Part shown: positions 44,222 to 55,500 of the stretch, in pieces
How positions within the stretch are numbered: the first letter of the stretch is position 1
Layout: each line of letters opens with the position of its first letter
Origin: Syngnathus acus
Taxonomy: Eukaryota > Chordata > Actinopteri > Syngnathiformes > Syngnathidae
DNA: 64,000 bases
Direction: 5' to 3'
NCBI RefSeq assembly: GCF_901709675.1
Contig: NC_051089.1
Coordinates: forward strand, 19,304,008-19,368,007
The notes under the pieces: model-generated
Told to the model about the DNA's origin: nothing
Database searches by the model: none
Seen by the model: only the letters and a program-made list of their open reading frames with translations
Position numbers and translations under genes: made by a program

Positions 44222-45152
44222 CCCTATACAGTCCTCAGGCTCCCCAACAATAGCGGGAGCAGTTTGCATTATTTTATTGCAATGTTTTTCCTTATTCAGA
44301 TTTGTTTCAAGACAGTTACAGTTAGACTTCACTTTGATTGGGGCTTGTCACAATTACCCCAAAGTTACTATTTTTAGAACAGCGAACTGCGCATGCGCCA
44401 CAGTCGGACAAACACAAGAGCCGGTTAGCTTGCAGGACCTCACCTGAGTGAGAGCGCTATCACACAATAAAGTTTACCTATCGACTAAAACGGCTATCTT
44501 TCAGCTGACTTTAATGTCTCTGCATGTCAGACAATGTTTAAATTGTTCCACACTATGAGTGTCGATTAATTATCAGGAAAGTCAGCAACACGAGGTTACC
44601 TTGCAGGACCTTACTGGAGTGAGAGAGTTATCGCAAAATAAAGCTTACCTTTCGACCAAAACGGGTTTCTTCCCGCTGACTTTGAGGCCTCTGCGTGTCA
44701 GCCAACGTTTGAGTAGTTCGACACTGTTTGGCAATAAAACCACGCCACTGGTACGTTGTCCTCCACCAAAATGATGCGTGCAACTGTAGTTGCACGGTCA
44801 GTCGGACACGATGTTTGTCCGACTGACCGAACATGACATCATTTGAGATAAACTTTATTTATACATTTCAAAAAACAGAAGCTATTCATTTACAAATGTG
44901 ATTGCACTTTAGTTTACATATTTAAATGTTCAGATATACAGACGTGATAGACAGTTTTTGCATGATTTGAATGAGGCAAATCAACATGCTTTTTCTCTCG
45001 AATATATTGTTATAATCATTTGTTTCAGATGTAATAATTTTCTGTATAAAAATTAAATTTGGTGTTCAAAACGTCTTTTTTCAAACTTGAGTCTTGAAAA
45101 AGAGGGGGTCGTCTTATAATCAGGGTCGTCTTATATTCGGGCCAATACGGTA

Positions 45153-45440
45153 ATACATGGACAGTACATTGTCACTAAAATTGCCACTCCGTATGATTTC
45201 ACTCAATTCCAGGTTTTTCTGTATCGTTCGCAAACAAGGCACGCCCTTATCCTCAAATCTAGTCACTTTGCCACGAAGTAGGGTGGGCTGGCCAGTCTCC
45301 ACCGAGTGTGTACAAGCAATGCCAAAATGAAAATGCACGTTCACGGAGGGGTTGAATTTTTGATTCAATTCCTGTGCTTTCGCCAGGGTCGTGATCCTTA
45401 TGCTTGACATGCAAGGCAGGCTCTTACGTGTCTGTGGCAA
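45153..45440 (-). CDS. Unrecognised coding-like ORF
   Basis: The minus-strand frame (to 45120 in full, 106 codons) includes TLAKAQELNQKFNPSVNVHF, then HSVETGQPTLLRG and FEDKGVPCLRTIQKNLELSE. Residue composition is protein-like, but no family is recognised. The final codons run into the family E terminus, so the natural end is lost. It may be a transposon remnant. Confidence 0.3.
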
Positions 45441-45534
45441 ATAAAGGTGTGCCCCGCAAGAGGAGGACTGAAGAGACCTTTTTTTTTATCTTCAAATGCT
45501 GCACCGATGGCTGTATTTCTTTTTTTGATTTGTG

Positions 45535-45860
45535 TACCACTATAAAACTCAAAAAAAGTCAGTGTACACGTGTGTTTTTGTTAGTGTAAATATGTTTTTG
45601 CTATTGTATATATGTTGTTTTGTGTTATTCGGGCCAATGAATGCAATTGCTATACAGGCATCATGTCATTTGTGTCATAACATGACACAAATGACCCCCC
45701 CTTAAAAAGAAAAAAGGACCCCCCCTCCAAAAAAAGGTGTCCTTTTTTTCAAAACGCCAAATCTGGTCACCCTAACATATATACAATAACAAAAACATTT
45801 ACACTAACAAAAACATTTGTACACTGACATTTATTAGTTTTATAGTAGTGCTGTAGTATA
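45535..45860. repeat. Foldback repeat with central hairpin
   Basis: CAGTGTACACGTGTGTTTTT at 45559-45578 and its continuation to 45612 face the inverse at 45775-45829 (ACATTTGTACACTGAC). Outside these, ACCACTATAAAACT (45538) faces AGTTTTATAGTAGT (45838). A perfect 14-base hairpin, GTCATTTGTGTCAT, loop AAC, ATGACACAAATGAC, is at 45665-45695. Confidence 0.75.
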
Positions 45861-46335
45861 TTTTCACTCTGGCCCTGTTCCTGTATGTTTCCCCTCATAA
45901 GGCTGGGGTCATGTACCAGATCAAGCACGGACCTATTTGCGCGGGATAGTGAGGTTTAGTTTCAGTTACCGACGACAGAATATAGAACGGCCAGTTGTTC
46001 GTGACCAGAAAAGAACGAGAAGGTGACCATATAGTGGCCGCAGAAGGAACAAGGGAGCTGGGGACCAACCCGCAGCGTTTACTCTGCCGAAAATGCGACA
46101 GAAGAAGAAGAGGAATGACGTCATTCTGGACTTCTTTCGCCCGGAAAAGATGGACACGCATGTGAATTAGACTACCGTATCGTCATATTCTTCAGCTGAT
46201 TTAATGCACGTTGCTCCGTGCCATTCGGTGTTTTGTACCATCAGAAGCTTCAGAAGGCTTGTTTCTCTCTTATCCACTCGGCTCACGAGCAGTCTTGAGT
46301 TTACAACGCCTGCTTTTTACAGCGTACTTGCTCAG
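45860..46335 (+). promoter_or_regulatory. efl1: Presumed EFL1 promoter and non-coding first exon
   Basis: The EFL1 start codon follows a splice acceptor at 46429, so a non-coding exon must lie upstream. This stretch is less repeat-like. It contains a perfect CRE-type palindrome, GAATGACGTCATTC, at 46113-46126. It offers a donor-like CTCAG/GTTTGT at 46335-46341. The assignment is positional. Confidence 0.4.
46116..46123. promoter_or_regulatory. CRE-like site TGACGTCA
   Basis: A canonical full CRE/ATF palindrome about 310 bases upstream of the EFL1 start codon. Full CREs near promoters are commonly bound by CREB/ATF; binding here is inferred. Confidence 0.4.
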
Positions 46336-46437
46336 GTTTGTTTGTGCTACATTGACAGCCTTGATTGTCATAAACGAACTCAAATGTGTTGCAAGGCCTG
46401 ACATTATTGTGTGTTATATAATTTTTTAGGGTTCGCA

Positions 46438-46528
46438 ATGGGTCCTACCACTCTGGATAGAATCATTGAACTGCAGAAAAATCCAGCCTGTATTAGAAAT
46501 CTTTGCATATTGGCACATGTTGACCACG
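46438..46528 (+). CDS. efl1: EFL1 coding exon 1
   Basis: The exon begins at 46430 after ATTTTTTAG, and the ATG is at 46438. The donor GTGAGT splits the Gly codon of the P-loop. It encodes [20 protein letters not shown] then [10 protein letters not shown]. Confidence 0.95.
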
Positions 46529-49500
46529 GTGAGTTTATTCTTAGGATTTTCTACACAGTCTACTTTAGGGTTTGTATACAAGTGCTATAACTGAATCTAA
46601 CATAAAGGTTCAACCTAAAATATAGAGTAGACATCTTCAGAAAATACAGTTGTCAATAGATTACACCTTTCATTCCGTTTAAAATAACATTCGGTATAGT
46701 GGAACCACTTCCTGTGTAATCAAACACCTTCTCCTAGACAAGTTCTTGATATAATCTGAAATAGTGGTTTGATAAAGAAAAATACATTATCCTCCCCATG
46801 ATGGTTGTTGTGGTTTTAAAAGGTTTAAATACAACATCCTCATTTATTTAAGACATTTGTTGACTGTTTGTTTCCCCCCCCACCCCCCAGGTAAAACTAC
46901 TCTTGCGGATTGCTTAGTGGCAAGCAATGGTATCATATCAAGCCGCCAGGCAGGGAAGGTAAGTTTTTTTCTGTATATGTCCAGTAAAAATATAAATGTC
47001 CTCACTCCCTTATCAAAAAGCCACAGTTTAATTTTGTCAAATCCGCACTTATCGACCGTAAGTGACCCGACCCTCCGTTTAAAGGGTTAAAAACTCTCCT
47101 TGTTCCCTTTGATGGGGAGACGAGAGTTTTCAGGTCGGGGCGGGGAAAGATTCGTCCGAGTCTAAGATATCAATTCGGAAAGAATTAATTTATTCTGTTT
47201 AGGACGCCAATCCCTTTAAAGTCACCCTGAAACCGGTGCAGAGTACCACTTGAGGCCCGGAATCAAGACGACTGCTCCCTTTTTACAGTGGCTCCTTCCC
47301 CTTTTTTGATTTGTAGCTCTTATCACCGCTCGGATAAATGTATCCGTCTTTGGTAAGACCAAAGGGATTCGTTGATTTCCTAGAGCGCACTTGCCCTAGC
47401 TGAGCTCAAGATAACTACTTCGAACCAGGTTTGACAATTCCTGATGTTAAGAATTAAAGCTGTCTTCACTTTAAGCAAATTTGGCCATGTACCGTAAATT
47501 CCGGACTATAAGCCGCACCGGACTATAAGCCGCACCAGCTAAAATTGGGGGACATTTTAATTTTTTTCTTATATAAGCCGCACCGGACTATAAACCGCAC
47601 GTGCACACGCGTTTTTTACAAAGAAAGACCGTTCACAGAAAGCCTTTTTAAAGTTTTAATAACATACTTTAACATGTCTTTCTAAACATTGCCTGTGACG
47701 CAGCAGTAGTACCGCAGCAACACGGAAGTGTGCACGCGAGTTATTAACAAAGAAAGACTGGACACAGAAAGCTTTTTTAAAGTTTTAATAACATACCTTA
47801 ACATTTCTTTCCAAACACTGCCCGTGACGCGGCAGTAATACCGCAGCAACACGGAAGTAACACAAGACTAATAGGGCTGGATTAAAAAAAACATACCCGG
47901 TAAAAGTCACTGAGACGCGGCGGTAACACAGCAGCAACACGGTAGTACAGCACCAACAGGGCTCGTTAAAAAACATACCAGTAAAAGTAAAAAAAGAGCT
48001 TCATCGTCTTCATCTTCCTCCTGTGCACTGAAACCATCGAAGTCTTCCTCCTCAGCGTCCGATTGGAATAGCGTTAGATATCCTTCGCCTCACACTTTCT
48101 CAGTCTCTTTCGTCGTCGCTTTTATGCATTTCTTCGAGTGTGATGAGGGTCTGTTCATGCTAATTTTATTCATGCACGAAGCGCTAAATTACATTAAACT
48201 AGCGAGCGACACGTATAGCTCCAGAGTAGACGGGACCACGAAATAAAGAAAAGGGTGAAGCAAAACAATGTCATCAACATCGACTGCCTTTAGCTTAAAA
48301 GCGGCATCATATGCATTTCTTTTGTCCCCCATAATGACGGTTTGTGTATAAAAGCTTCCTTTCAGTAATGTCAGTCTTGATCTCGTTCTGTCTCTTTGTG
48401 TGAATTATACGGCACTATTCCCCTGGCGGATGGACATGCGATCAACACACCACTTTTCTCCCCAGTGACCGTGTCCATATATCCCTCCGTCCAGCAAAGC
48501 GGGATGCCGTAGTGTATAAAAGTGATCGTCATCACAAAAATCACGGAAATAATCATATATAAGCCCCCCATAATGATGGTTTGTGTATAAAAGCAGGTGT
48601 CCACGTTGTAACATGAGATATTTACACAGAAAGATGATACACAGAAAGATTTTTTTTACAGTAATTTTTAATTACCATAAATACATGCATTTTTCCAAAA
48701 AGTGCACGGCAGTAACACAGCAGCAACACATCTGGTTAAAAAAATAACCAGCCTACCAGAAAAGTCATTGATCGCTTACTGTAAATAAATGTCTTTTTCC
48801 AAAAAGTGCCTGTAACACGGGAACAACACGGCAATAACAGCAGCAACACGACAGTACAACGGCAGTAACACCGCTGGTTAAAAAAATAACCAGCCTACCA
48901 GAAAAGTCATTGATCACTTACTGTAAATAAATGTATTTTTCCAAAAAGTGCCTGTAACACGGCAACAACACGGCAATAACAGCAGCAACACGACAGTACA
49001 ACGGCAGTAACACCGCTGGTTAAAAAAATAACCAGCCTTCCAGAAAAGTCATTGATCGCTATCTTCATCTTCCTCCTGTGCACTAAAACCACTGAAGTCG
49101 TCTTCTTCAGTGTCGGACTTGAACAGGCTCAGGATGACTTCGTCAGACACTTTCACACCGTCTCTCTTTTTCGTTGTCGCTCTCACTGTCACTTTCGTCT
49201 CGAGGCGAAGTTGTGCTCGCGCCGTTCTCTTCATCACGCAGCAGTCCAGCCTTTCGAAACCCGTTGGTGATCGTGGATTTTTTCACACTGCCCCACGCGG
49301 TCAGGATCCACTGGCAGACTTGAGCAAAAGTTGCTCTTCGCATGCGGCCAGTTTTGGTGAATGATTTCTCCCGCTGTTCATCCACGCCTCCCACTCAACT
49401 CGGAGTGCCACTTTAAATGCACGATTCACACTGATGTCGAGTGGCTGCAAATACTTTGTTGTGCCCCCAGGAATCACAGCTGGAATTGAGTTTGTCCTGG

Positions 49501-52500
49501 CAGCTTTCACAGAATCTGTGATATGGGCCCTCATGCTGTCCAAAACGAGCAGTGTTTTTTTTCTGTGAAAAAATCCTCCTGGTCGCTTGCCGTAGCACTC
49601 CGCCAGCCATTCCTTCATTAGGCTTTCCATCATCCACCCTTTCGTGTTTACTTTCACGACGATGCCTTTCGGGAGGTTTTCTTTTGGCATAGTCATCCGC
49701 TTAAAAATCACCATTGGTGGAAGCTTTTGTCCGGATGCTGTGCAGCTCAGAACACAAGTGAAATGCGTTCTCTCATGGCCAGTTGTTTTCAGCGTGACGG
49801 AGGATTCACCTTTCCTGTTTACAGTCCTAGTGAGAGGCAAGTCAAACGTCAAAGGCACTTCATCTATATTTATGATCTCGTCTGGTCCGATGGAATTCTC
49901 AGCTATCTTTGTTTGTGTGAATTTGTGGAAGTTTGTAACTTTTTCCTCGTAGTCGGGAGGGAGTTGCTGACACTCAGTCGTCCGTGCCCTGATTGACAGG
50001 CCCTTTCGTCTCATAAATCTGACACACCACGATGGTCCACCTGTAAAATCTTCAATCTTCTTTTCGGTGGCGATTGTTTTGGCTTTCAGTCGGATCTGCA
50101 CGGTGGAAACACCTCGGCCGTCTGCTCTCTGTGTGTTCACCCATTCTTGAAGAATGTTTTCAACTTCGGGCCATCTGCTTTTATTACCTCTGAAAGCTTT
50201 TGTCGTCTTTTTGCATTGTGTCAGTTCTTCACGCTGCCGTCTCCAACGTCTCACCATCGATTCATTGATGCCAAGCTTACGTGCCGCAGTTCTATTTCCC
50301 TCTTTGACAGCCAAATCGATTGCTTTTAACTTAAAAGCTGCATCAAATGAATTTCTTCGTGTTTTCTCCATGATGAGGGTGTGTGCGTGAACCGCGAAAT
50401 GTTCAAAACACAAACTAGCACGTCTTCTTCGGCGCATTATCTCTTCTTCGTCTGTCTCGCTCTTGCTTCCTGCTAGAGCGCCCCCTGGAGGCCGTAAAAA
50501 TCCATAGATACGCCGCGCCGCCATTTAAGCCTCGGGGTTCAAAGTAACCTTCTGAATAAAATGCATTAAAAGTTCACGTTCATTACAACTTGTTTTTGGT
50601 GAGCAAAATGTCAGAAGAATTGAATTTAAATGCTGATTGATTGGGTTTTAATACAATGCAGATGGTCCAAACAGCGCCACTGCTTTGTGTAATCTCTGAG
50701 TCACATGGCAGAGTAAGAGAAAGGGTTTAGAGCCCTTTGACGCAGGTCACCTAACGTGCATTCCTACTAAAGCTCATAATAGTCACAAGCAACACAGCCA
50801 GAATAAGCAGCAGCCATAGTAGTGTTTCAAAATAGTATTTTTGTTGTTGTTTTTTTCTTCAAGATACCGCAGTGTATAAAAGTGATCAAGTCATCACAAA
50901 AATCACGAAAAAAATCCTTATATTTATATATATAAGCCGCACCTGACTATAAGCCGCAGGGTTCAAAATTTTGGAAAAAAGTCGCGGCTTATAGTCCGGA
51001 ATTTACGGTAAACCAGATCTGGGCAAAGTGCAGCCCAGGGGCCACATCCTAAGCCACTGATTGGCTATCACAGTGACCATGAAGTCAAAGTAAAATGTAA
51101 ACTATGTTGTGCTTTTATTTTGAAAATTTTGCTTTTATCGTATGAGCATGTGGATGCTGATATGAGCCACGTAGCAAGCACGAGCTACAACTTGTGTATG
51201 AATTGTTGACTGCAGTGAGCCTAATGTTTGCAACATTCTTATTTATTGCACAGCCAGTTTCACATTCTGTACTTTTTGGGTTTATTGTAAGGCTTCACCA
51301 CTGTATCATTATAAATCACTCTCAATACTATTATAATTTCCATTTTTGAATTCTAGAAAATAGCAAAATTGAAAATCCACATTTTTATTGAAGTCTGCTT
51401 GATAAATGAATTTCAAAGAAGGGGCGGGCGGCGGGTAGCTGATTAACGCAGCGTACCAAGGAATGTGTTGAGCCACTGCAACATACTTCAAGGGTCAAAT
51501 TTAAAAAAGTTTGTGCATTGACATGGCCGATATTAAGACATGACCGATATTAAGAGGGTGACCGATATGAGCTGCCGATATTTTTGGTCAGTTGTTTGGA
51601 CCAAAATCTTAAAGGTTTTGTGCTTTATTTGCATGTTGAAATATCACTCTAATAATAAGTGGGTGCACAACATTTCTGAACTTAGCATTTATTGAACAGA
51701 CAAATCAATGAATTGAGTATTAAGTATGAAATGTATAAAACATGTAATATAAAAGTCAATCGTTTACATAAAATATTTTTTTCAAGTTTGTTTGTGCATA
51801 AGTGTAAACTATATATGTTAATAAAATAAATACTTTATGAATAAATATTTATTAAACAATAAAAATAAATGCAAAAAAAATTACTGTATTTTTCGGACTA
51901 AAAGTCGCTCCGGAATATACGTCGCATTAGCCATAAAATGCACAATAAAGTGAAAAAAAACATAAGTCGCTCTGGAGTATGAGTCGCCTTTTGGGGGAAA
52001 TTTATTCGACAAAATCCAACACCAAGAACAGACATGAACGAGCAACAACAGGCTAAACGATAGGTAGCTAACGTGACATAAACACAAACGAAGAGCTGAG
52101 AACGACCCTGACGTAACATTCAGAGTTATTCAAATAACTATTACATAAATAACACGTTTATCAAACTATCTGTGTCACTCCAATTCATTAAATCCATCGA
52201 TCGTCCTTTATGGAAACGATGCCGCGTATGCGCCGCGCCGGTGACGTCTAAATATTCTAAATATTCCACAGACCCATATAACGAGATATAAAGTATATAT
52301 AGAATAACTATCACATAAACAACAATATTATCAAACCATCTGTGTCACTCCAAATCATTAAATCCATCGATCAAATTCCTCGTCCTTTGTCAATAACGCC
52401 GCGCGAGCGCAGCTGACGTCAGCCTCGTCGTTATTCCACAGATCTAGTATATAACAATATTTCAAAGTACCAGGAAAGATGTGGGTTTGGTAAACGGCTC

Positions 52501-55500
52501 TTTATTTAACAAAATAAGAGTTCAACGAGCCAACAACTACTGAACTGTAACGATAAAAACATATACAAGTTGCTACACGAAATAAAATATATTAAAGATA
52601 AAGATTAAAGTCCCAATGATTGTCACACACACACCTGGGTGTGGTGAAATTTGCATTTAACCCATCCCCGTGTGATTTTAATCCATCCCCTGGGGGAGAG
52701 GGGAGCAGTGAGCAGCAGCAGTGCCGCGCTCGGGAATCAGTTGCTGATCTAACCCCCCAATTCCAACCCTTAATGCTGAGTGCCAAGCAGGGAGGCAATG
52801 GGTCCCATTTTTATAGTCTTTGGTATGACCCGGCCGGGGTTTGAACCCACAACCTTCCAGTCTCAGGGCGGACACTCTACCACTAGGCCACTGTCAAATA
52901 ACTATAACATAAATAGTTCACCACCACACGGCCCCAAGCACCGGCCTCGACTTCCAGGCGTGTGGCGGCGTGGACTTCCATCCCCGGAAGTGGCACTTCC
53001 AGCCCCGGAGGTGGAAGAGAGCTCAATACAATAGGACCGGGCGTGCGTAAAAGCCATGTCTGAGCCCCATCCACCGTCCCCAGACAGCCACCCGGCCGAG
53101 CGCCGGCCCCCGACTTCCATCCACGGAGGTGAAAGAGAGCTCCGTAGAGTAGGACCGGGCGTGCGTAAAAGCCATGTCCGAGCCCCATCCACCGTCCCCG
53201 GACAGCCACCCGGCTGAGCGCCGGCCCCCGACTTCCATCCACGGAGGTGAAAGAGAGATCCGTAGAGTAGGACCGGGCGTGCGTAAAAGCCATAATAGTT
53301 TTTCAAATCTTCTGTGTCACTCCAAATCATTATATCCCTCAAACTCTTCGTCCTCCGTGTCACTTACAAACAAAGCCGCTAATGATGCCGGTAGTACGTG
53401 GGGCCCTTCGTCATCCCGTGATCAAATCTTTGTCCTTTATGTAAACAACCGCTGCGCCGCGCTGCTGACGTCACTTGAAATTCAAATTACAGTAATCCCT
53501 TGCTACATCGCGGTTCGTTTATCGCGGTTTAACTTTTATTTCTTTTTTTTTTTTAATTTTGAAAATTTGTGAAAAAATTCACAAGTTGCGCCTCAGTCTA
53601 AGTCGCCCCCCCCAAACTATGGAAAAAAACGCGACTTATAGTCCGAAAAATACGGTATATGAACAAAAGATTTAACCCCAAATTTTAGCGGGTGAGGCTT
53701 ATGGTCTGGAAAATACCGTAATCAAATTAACACAAAGTGACAGTTTAAATAAAATAGTTTAGAAAAAAGTGTGTTTGTCACTGACAATTGAACTTAAAAA
53801 ATAACTTTTGTCTCTTCAGTTTTTCCCCTAAAGTAATCGTACATTTCAGGTTAGGTCAGGTCAGGTATGGGGGCAGTCGACGCGGTGACGCTTCGCTGCG
53901 CTCACGTTCTTGCTCCACTCCATCGGTGACCTTACGGCGTAGGACCGCGGGCCCGCCCGGCCCAACACCCCCACAATCTCAAGACGCTTCCCGAGCTGCT
54001 CCAACCACCGCACATGCGGTCGCCCTACTGGGCGCTACCCACCCCCTCGGGTCCGGAGCGGACAGAATCCTGTTAGCTGGATCCGAGGGCGGGTAGCGTA
54101 CCACGTGGCCGTAGAAGTGCAGCTGTCGCTCCCATATCTGGCAGTTGATGCACTCCATCCTCGCTCGCTCGAGAACCGTCTGGTTTGACACATGGTCTCG
54201 CCAGTGGATCCCGAGGATGCGACAGAGGGAAGTGCACACAAAGGTGTTCAGTCTTCGCCTTTGCCCGCCAGTCAGTGTCCATGCTTCACAAGAGTAAAGC
54301 AGGACGGGCATGACCAGCGAGCGAAAGACTCGAACCTTTGTCAACGTGCTCAGATATCGGGAGCGCCAAACAGTCCCATTTAGCGAGCCCATCGCTCCAT
54401 GCGCAAGACCAAGCCGACGAGCGACCTCAGCCGCACACGAAGCGGAGCGGTGAACCACGCTGCCAAGATAAGTGAACTTGTCTACGATCTCCACCTTCTT
54501 GCTCGCCACATCGGCTGACTCGATAGCAGCGTTCAGAAAGTCACCGAAGACCTGGTTCTTCGTCTTGATCCAGGAGACGCGCAGTCCCAGCGGCTCCGTC
54601 TCCTTGCTCAGCGCTTCAAGTGCTTCGGTCAAGACGTCTAGGGTCTCCGCAAAGATCACAGCGTCGTCAGCAAAGTCCGGATCAGTGATCCGAACATTGC
54701 CGAACGACGCCCAGCAGCCCGTCCTGTCTACAACGCGGCCCACAATCCAGTCCATACAAGTGCTGAAAAGTGATGGGGCTAGTACGCACCCCTGCCTCAC
54801 CCCAGTATTGACTGGAAAGAAGTCAGAGGTGGTGCCTCTGTACTTAACAGCACTTTCTGTGTCGGAGTATAGAGCCGAGATGAGATGGACAAGCTGCGGG
54901 GGGATCCCGCGTAGCCCCAGAAGTCTCCACAGAGCATCTCTACTGACCGAGTCGAATGCCTTCTTGAAATCAATATAGGCTGCAAGCAGCTTTCTATCGA
55001 ATTCTCGAAAGTGCTCGGTGAGGACACAAAGCGCGAGGAGGTTGATCTTTTTGGTGTGAAACCGGACTGCTCAGGGCGCTGGTGGTCTAAGACCTGCTGA
55101 CGTAGCCTGTTTAGAAGTACCCGAGTGAAGACTTTGCCTGGCACCGAGAGAAGGGTAACCCCTCGGTGGTTGTTACACTCCCGGATCTCACCCTTCCCCT
55201 TCCAGATAGGGACGACAACGCCCCTTTTCCAGTCGGTTGGGATGAGCCCCGAGCCCCATACGGAGCAAATCAGCATGTGCAACTATCAGAGGGCGGTATC
55301 CCCTCCAGCTTTGAGCATCTCTGCACAGACACCGCAGATTCCCGGAGCCTTTCCATCCCTCAGCTGGCCTAGAGCCTTTCGGACTTCCTCAAGGGTAGGC
55401 GCATCAATGCTGAGGGGTGGGTTAGGCACTAGGTTCTGGATGCCCACAGCAGAGAGCTCGCAGCGTGGAGGTTCAGCCCGTTACAACTCCTCGATGTACT

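Larger units (their letters stand above)
41488..45150. mobile_element. Large TA-flanked DNA element, family E, with two hAT insertions inside
   Basis: The left end is CCGTATTGGCCCGAATATTA, then GACGA. The right end is the inverse, TCGTCTTATATTCGGGCCAA then TACGG. TA flanks both ends (41486-41487 and 45151-45152). GTCGTCTTA is repeated subterminally on both sides. Without the two hAT elements the core is about 1.8 kb, with no recognised transposase. It lies between SPG21 and EFL1. Confidence 0.87.
47492..51008 (-). mobile_element. Pogo/Tigger-like element, family A, with transposase
   Basis: The left end is CCGTAAATTCCGGACTATAA, then GCCGCAC; the right end is the exact inverse. TA flanks both ends (47490-47491 and 51009-51010). 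GGACTATAAGCCGCACC is repeated several times inside the left end (47503, 47519, near 47585). The transposase lies at 49049-50524 on the minus strand. A second, internally deleted copy of the coding region lies at 48003-48332, and ATAAGCC sequence near 48565 resembles another right end. The element may therefore be two tandem elements or a composite. Confidence 0.88.
51884..53655. mobile_element. TA-flanked DNA element, family B (copy 2), with a SINE inside
   Basis: The left end is CTGTATTTTTCGGACTAAAA and the right end the inverse, CTTATAGTCCGAAAAATACG then G. TA flanks both ends (51882-51883 and 53656-53657). Its interior matches 36334-37560 in reverse order: AAAATCCAACACCAAGAACA near 52012, GTCAGCCTCGTCGTTATTCC near 52418, the 118-bp repeat, and a Tigger-like terminus near 53490-53550. 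The SINE at 52605-52893 is absent from copy 1. Confidence 0.9.

Noticed and set aside
52883-53363. Overlapping ORFs of 136 and 153 codons with repeats
   Set aside because: These come from the 118-bp tandem repeat of the second family B copy.
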